A DNA stretch of 64,000 bases from Streptomyces chartreusis. Lineage in GTDB: Bacteria; Actinomycetota; Actinomycetes; Streptomycetales; Streptomycetaceae. The stretch covers positions 4,402,001 to 4,466,000 of the forward strand of contig NZ_CP023689.1 in assembly GCF_008704715.1 (NCBI RefSeq). Reading direction: 5' to 3'. Made by a program: the position numbers and the translations under genes. Below are positions 17,320 through 24,701 of the stretch, piece by piece. Position 1 is the stretch's first letter. Each line of letters opens with the position of its first letter. Below the pieces are notes generated by a model. It ran no database searches. It saw only the letters and a program-made list of their open reading frames with translations, and was not told where the DNA came from.

Positions 17320-18438
17320 TCACCTGCCGTCCAGCCGTCCGCTCAGCCACTGGAGCGTCCCCGGAATCTCCCGCCGCCAGGTGTTGAAGTTGTGCCCTCC
17401 GCTTTCGAGGACGATCGATGAGATCCGGGTCAGCCCGGTCGCCTTCACGCGCTCAATGAACTTCAACGTGTCCTTGTAGTTGGATTCTCCAACTTTGCTG
17501 CTGCTGACAAGCAGTGAAGTGTCCGGAGCGGGCATGTGCGCGAGGTACCACCACAGGTTCGCGCGATTGCGCAGTTCCTCGTCGCCGTGGAAGAGATCGC
17601 CGGTCGTGGCGTCGATGGGCGCCTTGTAGTAGGCGGAGAGTCCCGCCCCGGCGGCGTACACGCGCGGATGGTGCATGGCGAGCTTCAGCGCGCAGTAGCC
17701 GCCGGTGGAGTCGCCGATGATGCCCCAACTGCCCGGATCACCGCCGACCCTGTAGTGGCCGCTCACGGCCTCGGGGAGATCCGACGCGAAGAACGTCTCG
17801 GTCTGCGGTCCCCCGGGGATGTCGACGCATTCGGTGTCGCGCGGCGGGGCCACGGTGGGACGCATCATCACCAGGATCATCGGCTCCATACGGCCTTCCC
17901 CGACCAGCCGCGCGGCCGTGCGCGGGTAGTCGAGCTTGTCCACCAGCGCCTGGGCCGTACCGGGATAGCCGGTGAGGACGACGGCTGCGGGGAACGTACG
18001 CGTCCGGTATTCCGGCTGAAAGTATTCGGGCGGCAGATAGACATACGCGGGCGTGGCGATGCGTGTCGTACGGCCGACGATGTCGACCTTGTCGATCCGG
18101 CCGCTCCGCTGCGGACCGGCGCTCGTCGCCCCCGGCACCCGCCGCGTCTCGGCGACCCGCAGCGGCCCGCCCGCCGGCACGTGGTCCACGACGACGCCCT
18201 GGTCCTTCTCCTGCCCGAACAGGTCGGCCCAGCTCGCGTAGAACCCGAAGACCTGGTTGGCGAGGAGGCCGACCGACGCGAACAGCGCCAACTGCGTGGC
18301 GAGCAGCAGCCCGACGCGCCCGGCGACGGCACGCGGGCCCCGCCGCGCCAGCCGTGGCCACAGCCACACCGTGCCGACGAACAGCCCTAGGGCCGCGAGC
18401 ACCGCCAGCGCCAGCACCTTGTCGCTCGTGAGACCCAT
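17320..18438 (-). CDS. Membrane-anchored alpha/beta-hydrolase (putative esterase, Ag85-like)
   Basis: 372-residue protein with two N-terminal transmembrane helices (about residues 8-27 and 40-65) and an extracytoplasmic alpha/beta-hydrolase domain of the esterase D/antigen 85 group. The nucleophile elbow is IGDSTGGYCALKLA; the catalytic His lies in ESGGHNFNTWRRE near the C-terminus. The substrate is unknown; enzymes of this fold act on acyl esters at the cell envelope. Divergent from the MprF/LysX-like gene, which also acts on membrane lipid. Confidence 0.83.
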   Translation of the reverse strand: MGLTSDKVLALAVLAALGLFVGTVWLWPRLARRGPRAVAGRVGLLLATQLALFASVGLLANQVFGFYASWADLFGQEKDQGVVVDHVPAGGPLRVAETRRVPGATSAGPQRSGRIDKVDIVGRTTRIATPAYVYLPPEYFQPEYRTRTFPAAVVLTGYPGTAQALVDKLDYPRTAARLVGEGRMEPMILVMMRPTVAPPRDTECVDIPGGPQTETFFASDLPEAVSGHYRVGGDPGSWGIIGDSTGGYCALKLAMHHPRVYAAGAGLSAYYKAPIDATTGDLFHGDEELRNRANLWWYLAHMPAPDTSLLVSSSKVGESNYKDTLKFIERVKATGLTRISSIVLESGGHNFNTWRREIPGTLQWLSGRLDGR

Positions 18439-18672
18439 CGATGGTTACCTGCCCGCACTTTCCGCCCGGAGCACGAGTGCGGACACCTGCCCCACGCGTC
18501 GCCTCCCCCGCACCTTCGCAAGGGCTTGCCCCGGACTTTCCTTGGCCTTTGAAACGGTTTTGGGAAGCCGAGTGAACCTCTCCCCTCAAGACACCGTCCT
18601 AGAGGGCGCAATGTCGCCGGATGCCCGAATCGGCACCGGATCCAAGGTCTCTCGCAGAACTAATGGGATGCG

Positions 18673-20529
18673 ATGTCTGTCAGGACAGATGTGGAAATGT
18701 CGGGCAAGGTTCCTCAACGATCTCCCCAGGTGGGGCATCTGTCGAGCCGCGTGCGGAACGTGCTGCGCGGCCCGCGCCCCGAGGCCGTTCCCGTCCTCCT
18801 CGGCAGGGCCTGCGCGCTGGTCGGCCTGCTGGACATCGGCGCCGGCGTCTTCCCGCGCTTCCGGCACAGCCGTATGCACGCCATCGCCGAGGTGCTGCCG
18901 GGCGCGACGGGCCCGTTCGCGGCCGCCCTCTCGCTCAGCGCCGGCGTGCTGTTGCTGCTGCTCGCGCACGGCCTCAAGCGCGGCAAGCGCAGGGCCTGGC
19001 GCGCCGCCGTCGTCCTGCTGCCGGCCGGAGCGGTGGCGCAGTTCACCTACCGCCACTCCGTCATCGGCGTCCTGATCTCCCTCGCGCTGCTCGCGCCCCT
19101 GCTGCGCCACCGCGACCAGTTCGCGGCCCTGCCCGACCCGCGCAGCCGCTGGCGCGCGCTCGCCAACTTCGTCCTCATGGGCGCCGGTTCGCTCGCCCTC
19201 GGCCTGGTCATCGTCAGCGCCCACCCCAAGACCCTCGTCGGCGACCCGAGCCTGGCGGACCGCATCACCCACGTCCTGTACGGCCTGTTCGGCTTCGAGG
19301 GCCCGGTCGACTACCAGGGCACCACCTCCTGGACGGTCGCCTTCTCCCTCGGCGCCCTCGGCCTGCTCACCGCGATCACCACCATCTACCTGGCCTTCCG
19401 CCCCGAGCACCCGGCCGCCGCCCTCACCGAGGACGACGAGGCCCGGCTGCGCGCCCTGCTCGCCAAGCACGGCGGCCGCGACTCCCTCGGCCACTTCGCG
19501 CTGCGCCGCGACAAGGCCGTCGTCTTCTCCCCCAGCGGCAAGGCCGCGGTCACCTACCGCGTCGTCTCCGGCGTGATGCTCGCCAGCGGCGACCCCATCG
19601 GCGACGTCGAGGCCTGGCCCGGCGCCATCGAACGCTTCATGGACGAGGCCAAGGCCCACTCCTGGACCCCCGCGGTCATGGGCTGCTCCGAGACCGGCGC
19701 CGAGGTCTGGACCCGCGAGACCGGGCTCGACGCCCTCGAACTGGGCGACGAGGCGGTGGTGGACGTCCCGGATTTCTCGCTCACCGGCCGCGCGATGCGC
19801 AATGTGCGCCAGATGGTCAAGCGCATCGAGCGCGCCGGTTACGAGACCCGGGTACGCCGTGTCCGTGACCTCGGCGAGACCGAGCTGGAGCGGATCCGCC
19901 AGGCCGCCGAGGACTGGCGCGGCACCGACACCGAGCGCGGCTTCTCCATGGCACTCGGCCGCGTCGGCGACCCGTCCGACGGCGACTGCCTGATCGCCAC
20001 CGCCCACAAGGCGGACGACGAGCCGGGACCCTACGGCGACCTCAAGGCGATCCTGCACTTCGTGCCCTGGGGCACCGACGGCGTCTCGCTGGACCTGATG
20101 CGGCGCGACCGCGCGGCCGACCCCGGCATGAACGAACTGCTGATCGTGGCCGCCCTCCAGGCCGCCCCGAAGTTCGACATCGCGCGCGTCTCCCTCAACT
20201 TCGCCATGTTCCGCTCGGCCCTGGCACGCGGCGAGAAGATCGGCGCGGGCCCCGTGCTGCGTGCCTGGCGGGGACTGCTGGTCTTCCTCTCCCGCTGGTT
20301 CCAGATCGAGTCGCTGTACAAGTTCAACGCGAAGTTCCAGCCCCGCTGGGAGCCCCGCTTCGTGGTCTACCGCGCCTCGGCCGACCTGCCCCGCCTCGGC
20401 CTCGCCGCGATGCAGGCGGAAGGCTTCGTGAACATGGCCCTGCCGCTGCCCCGCTTCCTGCGCCGCCGCACGGCCACGCGACGCCCCTGCGCACACCGCG
20501 CGGCAGAACGGGACATCCAAGCGGCCTAG
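18673..20529 (+). CDS. Phosphatidylglycerol lysyltransferase-like protein (MprF/LysX family, DUF2156)
   Basis: 618 residues: about six transmembrane helices in the first 250 residues, then a cytosolic DUF2156 double-GNAT domain as in MprF, which transfers an aminoacyl group from tRNA to phosphatidylglycerol and lowers the surface negative charge. Recognisable segments include VMLASGDPIGD, EVWTRETGLDALELGDEAVV, MRNVRQMVKRIERAGYE and DLMRRDRAADPGMNELLIVA. Unlike mycobacterial LysX there is no fused lysyl-tRNA synthetase domain. ATG at 18673. Specific amino acid not determinable. Confidence 0.88.
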   Translation: MSVRTDVEMSGKVPQRSPQVGHLSSRVRNVLRGPRPEAVPVLLGRACALVGLLDIGAGVFPRFRHSRMHAIAEVLPGATGPFAAALSLSAGVLLLLLAHGLKRGKRRAWRAAVVLLPAGAVAQFTYRHSVIGVLISLALLAPLLRHRDQFAALPDPRSRWRALANFVLMGAGSLALGLVIVSAHPKTLVGDPSLADRITHVLYGLFGFEGPVDYQGTTSWTVAFSLGALGLLTAITTIYLAFRPEHPAAALTEDDEARLRALLAKHGGRDSLGHFALRRDKAVVFSPSGKAAVTYRVVSGVMLASGDPIGDVEAWPGAIERFMDEAKAHSWTPAVMGCSETGAEVWTRETGLDALELGDEAVVDVPDFSLTGRAMRNVRQMVKRIERAGYETRVRRVRDLGETELERIRQAAEDWRGTDTERGFSMALGRVGDPSDGDCLIATAHKADDEPGPYGDLKAILHFVPWGTDGVSLDLMRRDRAADPGMNELLIVAALQAAPKFDIARVSLNFAMFRSALARGEKIGAGPVLRAWRGLLVFLSRWFQIESLYKFNAKFQPRWEPRFVVYRASADLPRLGLAAMQAEGFVNMALPLPRFLRRRTATRRPCAHRAAERDIQAA

Positions 20530-20541
20530 CGGCAGCGCCGC

Positions 20542-20571
20542 AAAGGGGCGCGGGGAACCGCGCGACCGGCC
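20542..20571 (+). repeat. Dispersed Streptomyces-type intergenic repeat, copy 1
   Basis: AAAGGGGCGCGGGGAACCGC followed by GCGACCGGCC. An inverted copy with one mismatch in 29 bases lies at 63390-63418. Motifs of this kind recur in intergenic spaces of Streptomyces chromosomes (from memory). It sits between the lysyltransferase-like gene and folP. Confidence 0.8.
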
Positions 20572-20638
20572 ACGACGGACCCGCAGGCCGCCCACCCACC
20601 TGTCCCGGCCCTCCCGGCGGAGCGCATACGCTGAACGT

Positions 20639-21565
20639 ATGAGCAAGCACAGCGGACGCGGGCGCGTCGCGGGCCTCCCCCAGTGGGACCGGTGCGCGGT
20701 CATGGGAGTCGTCAACGTGACCCCCGACTCCTTCTCCGACGGCGGCCGCTGGTTCGACACGACGTCCGCCGTCAAGCACGGCCTCGCCCTGGTCGAGGAG
20801 GGCGCCGACCTGGTCGACGTCGGCGGCGAGTCCACCCGCCCCGGCGCCACCCGCGTCGACGAGGCCGAGGAACTGCGCCGCGTCATCCCCGTCGTGCGCG
20901 GCCTCGCCGCCGAGGGCGTCACGATCTCCGTCGACACCGTGCGCGCGTCCGTCGCCGAGCAGGCCCTCGCCGCAGGCGCCGCCCTCGTCAACGACGTCAG
21001 CGGCGGCCTCGCCGACCCCGCGATGATCCCGGTCGTCGCCGACGCCGCCGCCCCCTTCGTCGTCATGCACTGGCGCGGCTTCCTCGACGGCGGGAACGTC
21101 AAGGGCGTGTACGCCGACGTCGTCGCCGAGGTCGTCGAGGAGCTCCACGCACGCGTGGAGGCCGTCCTGGAGGGCGGCATCGCCCCCGACCGCATCGTCG
21201 TCGACCCCGGCCTCGGCTTCTCCAAGGACGCCGAGCACGACCTCGTCCTTCTCGCCCACCTCGACCGGCTGCTCACCCTCGGCCACCCCCTCCTCGTCGC
21301 CGCCTCCCGCAAGCGGTTCCTCGGCCGCGTACTCGCCGGCCCGCAGGGCGAGCCGCCGCCCGCCCGGGAGCGCGACGCCGCCACGGCCGCCGTGTCGGCA
21401 CTCGCGGCCCAGGCCGGCGCATGGGCCGTACGCGTCCACGAAGTACGCGCCACGGCGGACGCGGTGCGCGTCACCCGCGCCATCGAGGAGGCCCGCGACG
21501 CCGGAACCGCACCCGGCGCGCAGGCCGGGAGTGACGGCGCGCACGGCTCTGAAGGAGCCCGGTGA
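20639..21565 (+). CDS. folP: Dihydropteroate synthase
   Basis: Condenses 6-hydroxymethyl-dihydropterin diphosphate with p-aminobenzoate; sulfonamide target. 308 residues with the first signature MGVVNVTPDSFSDGG (about 22-36), DVGGESTRPGA, VNDVSGG, and the phosphate-binding ASRKRFLG. The C-terminal ~25 residues are a low-complexity Ala/Gly tail. ATG at 20639. First gene of a coupled folate cluster; stop overlaps the NTF2-like gene as GTGA. Confidence 0.97.
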   Translation: MSKHSGRGRVAGLPQWDRCAVMGVVNVTPDSFSDGGRWFDTTSAVKHGLALVEEGADLVDVGGESTRPGATRVDEAEELRRVIPVVRGLAAEGVTISVDTVRASVAEQALAAGAALVNDVSGGLADPAMIPVVADAAAPFVVMHWRGFLDGGNVKGVYADVVAEVVEELHARVEAVLEGGIAPDRIVVDPGLGFSKDAEHDLVLLAHLDRLLTLGHPLLVAASRKRFLGRVLAGPQGEPPPARERDAATAAVSALAAQAGAWAVRVHEVRATADAVRVTRAIEEARDAGTAPGAQAGSDGAHGSEGAR

Positions 21566-22065
21566 GCGCCCCCCACACCGACGTCGAACAGGTGGAGGCG
21601 GCCAACACCGCCTTCTACGAGGCAGTGGAGCGCGGCGACTTCGAGCAGCTCTCCAAGCTCTGGCTCACCCCCACCGACCTCGGCGTCGACGAGACCTACC
21701 ACGACCCGGCCGACGCCGGCGTGATCTCCTGCGTGCACCCGGGCTGGCCGGTCCTCACCGGACGCGGCGAGGTCCTCAGGTCGTACGCGCTGATCATGGC
21801 GAACACCGACTACATCCAGTTCTTCCTCACCGACGTGCACGTCTCCGTCACCGGCGACACCGCCCTGGTGACCTGCACCGAGAACATCCTCAGCGGCGGC
21901 CCCGCGCCCGACGCCGGCGAGGAGCTCGGCCCGCTCGTCGGCCAGCTCGTGGTCGCCACGAACGTGTTCCGGCGCACGACCGAGGGCTGGAAGATGTGGT
22001 CCCACCACGCCTCGCCGGTTCTGGCCGAAAACGACGAGGACGAAAGCGACGACACCCCCGCCTGA
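21562..22065 (+). CDS. NTF2-like (SnoaL/DUF4440-type) protein in the folate operon
   Basis: 167-residue cone-fold protein: N-terminal helix VEQVEAANTAFYEAVERGDF, WPVLTGRGEVLRSYALIM in the middle, and FRRTTEGWKMWSHHAS as the closing strand pair with conserved Trp and His, then an acidic tail. NTF2-like folds serve as small enzymes or ligand-binding domains; no catalytic set can be fixed. GTG start overlapping the folP stop implies tight co-expression with folate synthesis, whose dihydroneopterin-triphosphate dephosphorylation step is unassigned in the window. Confidence 0.82.
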   Translation: MSAPHTDVEQVEAANTAFYEAVERGDFEQLSKLWLTPTDLGVDETYHDPADAGVISCVHPGWPVLTGRGEVLRSYALIMANTDYIQFFLTDVHVSVTGDTALVTCTENILSGGPAPDAGEELGPLVGQLVVATNVFRRTTEGWKMWSHHASPVLAENDEDESDDTPA

Positions 22066-22417
22066 GTGGGTAGGCGCCGTACAGGACCGGCAGGACCCAC
22101 CAGGCTCCCGCAGGGGTCCCGGGGACGACCACGGTGCCGCGCCCGTGCCCGCACGACCACCCGCAAGGGGACCCGCGGGTGCCCGCCGGGACCAAGAAGT
22201 GGTTGGAATCACTTGTGTGCGGGTAGGCGCGGCTACCAACCCGTGAGCCGCCGGATTCCCCAGGGGAAACACCTGGTGAATCCTGCCGGCCCCGGACCGG
22301 GCCCACGCCCCCGTGGCCCGGCCCTGTCAGTGCCCGCAGGTAGATTCGTTCGAGGCCGGTGTGCCGCCCGCACACGGCACCGACCGGCCGTCACCGACGA
22401 TTGCAGGAGTGATTCGC
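22066..22417 (+). other. 352-base gap with two adjacent hairpins upstream of folB
   Basis: No gene is supported. Two stem-loops lie close together: GGTAG (22222-22226) with CTACC (22233-22237), and a stronger one in which GGATTC (22253-22258) plus CCAGG (22260-22264) pair with CCTGG (22272-22276) plus GAATCC (22278-22283) around the loop GGAAACA. A GC-rich inverted repeat follows near 22290-22303. They could be a terminator for folP-NTF2 or a structured 5' leader of folBK. I could not match them to a known riboswitch class. Confidence 0.5.
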
Positions 22418-22777
22418 GTGGATCGTGTCGCGCTGCGCGGCCTGAAGGCCCGCGGGTACCACGGCGTGTTCCCCGAGGAACGCGCACAGGGCCAGATCTT
22501 CGTCGTGGACCTCGTCCTCGGCCTCGACACCCGGCCCGCCGCCGCGGACGACGACCTGGCGAAGACCGTCCACTACGGCATCGTGGCGGAGGAGGTCGTG
22601 GCCGTCGTCGAGGGCGACCCGGTCAATCTCATCGAGACGCTCGCCGAACGCATCGCCCAGGCCTGTCTGAAGCACGAAGGGGTCCACGAGGTCGAGGTCA
22701 CCGTCCACAAACCGGACGCGCCGATCACGGTCCCCTTCGACGACGTGACCGTCACCATCACCCGGAGCCGAGTATGA
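22418..22777 (+). CDS. folB: Dihydroneopterin aldolase
   Basis: Cleaves 7,8-dihydroneopterin to 6-hydroxymethyl-dihydropterin and glycolaldehyde. 119 residues, typical length; has LKARGYHGVFPEER with the catalytic-region Glu/Tyr, the VHYG motif and NLIETLAERIA, and ends VTVHKPDAPI...VTVTITRSRV, as in the family. Start set at GTG 22418, eight bases after AGGAG. Stop overlaps folK by ATGA. Confidence 0.95.
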   Translation: MDRVALRGLKARGYHGVFPEERAQGQIFVVDLVLGLDTRPAAADDDLAKTVHYGIVAEEVVAVVEGDPVNLIETLAERIAQACLKHEGVHEVEVTVHKPDAPITVPFDDVTVTITRSRV

Positions 22778-23385
22778 CTGCACCGTTCATCAAGGGCCCC
22801 AGCGACCCGACCGTACAGCCGGTACCCGCCTCCGTCGTCGAGCAGGTCGACGCCGCCGACACCACCCTCAGCAACCCGAAACGGGCCGTGATCTCCCTCG
22901 GCTCCAACCTCGGCAACCGCCTGGAGACCCTCCAGGGCGCCATCGACGCGCTGGAGGACACCCCCGGCGTCCGCATCAAGGGCGTCTCCCCCGTCTACGA
23001 GACGGAGCCCTGGGGCGTCGAGCCGGGCAGCCAGCCCTCCTACTTCAACGCCGTCGTGGTCCTCAAGACCACGCTCCCCCCGTCCTCCCTGCTGGAGCGC
23101 GCGCACGCGGTCGAGGAGGCCTTCCACCGGGTCCGGGACGAACGCTGGGGCGCACGCACCCTCGACGTCGACATCGTCTCCTACGCCGACGTCGTCTCCG
23201 ACGACCCGCACCTCACGCTCCCCCACCCCCGCGCCCACGAACGGGCGTTCGTCCTCGCCCCCTGGCACGACCTGGAACCCGAGGCCCAGTTGCCCGGCCG
23301 CGGCGCGGTCGCCGAACTGCTCGGCACGGTCACCCTGGACGGCGTGGCGCCGCGCGTGGACCTGGAACTCCAGCTCCCCGAATAG
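22774..23385 (+). CDS. folK: 2-amino-4-hydroxy-6-hydroxymethyldihydropteridine diphosphokinase
   Basis: Pyrophosphorylates the pterin made by FolB for use by FolP. 203 residues; the first ~35 are a non-conserved extension, then VISLGSNLGNRLETL, SPVYETEPWG, SYFNAVV, and the signature RDERWGARTLDVDIV with Mg-binding Asp residues, and LPHPRAHERAFVL. ATG at 22774 inside the folB stop. Confidence 0.96.
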   Translation: MTAPFIKGPSDPTVQPVPASVVEQVDAADTTLSNPKRAVISLGSNLGNRLETLQGAIDALEDTPGVRIKGVSPVYETEPWGVEPGSQPSYFNAVVVLKTTLPPSSLLERAHAVEEAFHRVRDERWGARTLDVDIVSYADVVSDDPHLTLPHPRAHERAFVLAPWHDLEPEAQLPGRGAVAELLGTVTLDGVAPRVDLELQLPE

Positions 23386-23442
23386 TCGTTAAGGTCAAGA
23401 CGACCACAATCCGCGGGCACCCGGGGGAGCTGAAGGAACACC

Positions 23443-23931
23443 GTGAGAGAGCTGCGCATCAGGCTGCTGGCCGGCGTGTTCATCATCGCCGGAGTCCTGT
23501 CCTGGGCGGGTGCCCGCCTGTGGAACGCCGTGGGGACCCTGCCCAGCGTCCCCCTGGCCGCCCCCATCGTCCTCGCCCTGATCGCCGTGGTCCTCCTGTC
23601 CACGGCGATCTCGATCCGCGCCCGCCTCAAGGCGCAGCGCGAACGCGACCCCGACGCCAAGGGCGTCGACCCGCTGATGGCCGCCCGCGCGGTCGTCTTC
23701 GGCCAGGCCAGCGCCCTGGTGGCCGCCCTCGTCGCCGGCATGTACGGCGGCACGGGCGTCTTCCTCCTGGAATACCTCGATATCCCCGCCCGCCGCGACC
23801 AGGCCATCTACGCCGGCTTCTCGGTCCTCGCCAGCCTCGGCGTAATAGCGGCAGCAGTCTTCCTGGAACGAGTCTGCAAGCTCCCGGACGACGACGAACA
23901 CAACAACACGGGCGCCACGCCTACGACGTAG
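23443..23931 (+). CDS. DUF3180 family membrane protein
   Basis: 162 residues with four hydrophobic segments (about residues 7-24, 32-50, 76-95, 115-137). DUF3180 proteins are regularly found downstream of folK in actinobacteria; function unknown, with a link to folate synthesis only by context. GTG start at 23443 preceded by GAAGGAACACC. Confidence 0.82.
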   Translation: MRELRIRLLAGVFIIAGVLSWAGARLWNAVGTLPSVPLAAPIVLALIAVVLLSTAISIRARLKAQRERDPDAKGVDPLMAARAVVFGQASALVAALVAGMYGGTGVFLLEYLDIPARRDQAIYAGFSVLASLGVIAAAVFLERVCKLPDDDEHNNTGATPTT

Positions 23932-23955
23932 CGCGGGGGATCGGCGCGCGGTGGG

Positions 23956-24561
23956 TCAGCGGGCCATGATGAGGCTCATCGCCTCGTTGCGCGTCGCCGC
24001 GTCCCGCAGCTGACCGCGCACCGCCGACGTTATGGTCTTCGCGCCCGGCTTGCGGATGCCACGCATCGACATGCACATGTGCTCGCACTCCACGACGACA
24101 ATCACCCCGCGCGGCTCCAGGATCTCCATCAGAGAGTCAGCGATCTGCGTAGTGAGACGTTCCTGCACCTGCGGCCGGCGGGCATAGACATCCACCAGCC
24201 GGGCCAGCTTGGACAGCCCCGTGATCTTGCCGGACGTGGCCGGGATGTAGCCGACGTGCGCGACGCCCCGGAACGGCACCAGATGATGCTCACAGGTCGA
24301 GTACACCTCGATGTCCTTCACGAGCACCATCTCGTCGTGCCCGATGTCGAACGTCGTGGTCAGGACGTCCTCGGGCTTCTGCCACAGGCCCCCGAAGATC
24401 TCCTTGTACGCCCGCGCCACCCGCGCCGGTGTCTCCCTGAGGCCCTCGCGGTCCGGGTCCTCGCCGACCGCGATCAGCAGTTCGCGTACGGCGTTCTCGG
24501 CGCGCTTCTCGTCGAACTCGCCGATGCGGCCCTCGCCGTCCAGCGTCACGGGGTCGGTCAT
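23956..24561 (-). CDS. folE: GTP cyclohydrolase I
   Basis: Zn enzyme converting GTP to dihydroneopterin triphosphate, first step of pterin/folate synthesis. 201 residues; EVYSTCEHHLVPFRG supplies Zn-binding Cys and the catalytic His pair, VVVECEHMCMSMRGI contains the second Zn-Cys, and SVRGQLRD-like ending (TSAVRGQLRDAATR) is canonical. Convergent with DUF3180 and transcribed away from folPBK. Confidence 0.97.
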   Translation of the reverse strand: MTDPVTLDGEGRIGEFDEKRAENAVRELLIAVGEDPDREGLRETPARVARAYKEIFGGLWQKPEDVLTTTFDIGHDEMVLVKDIEVYSTCEHHLVPFRGVAHVGYIPATSGKITGLSKLARLVDVYARRPQVQERLTTQIADSLMEILEPRGVIVVVECEHMCMSMRGIRKPGAKTITSAVRGQLRDAATRNEAMSLIMAR

Positions 24562-24626
24562 GTGGTGCCTCGTTCCTTCGCGGGTGGCGCGTGTGGGTCA
24601 CGCGTCTGGACTGCGGGCATACGAAA

Positions 24627-24666
24627 ATGCCGCGCCCCCCAGGCTAGAACCAGGGGGGCGCGGCAT
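24627..24666 (-). terminator. Intrinsic terminator after ftsH
   Basis: Two perfect 14-base arms (ATGCCGCGCCCCCC and its complement) around a 12-base loop; read on the minus strand the hairpin is followed by TTTT. It lies 36 bases downstream of ftsH and upstream of folE, separating the two transcripts. Confidence 0.88.
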
Positions 24667-24701
24667 CCATTCCGGGCCCGGTGCGCTCACCGGGTGGGGC
24701 G

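Noticed and set aside
22066..22773. Frame extending folK upstream through folB
   Set aside because: Overlaps folB in another frame and lacks codon bias; folK starts at ATG 22774.
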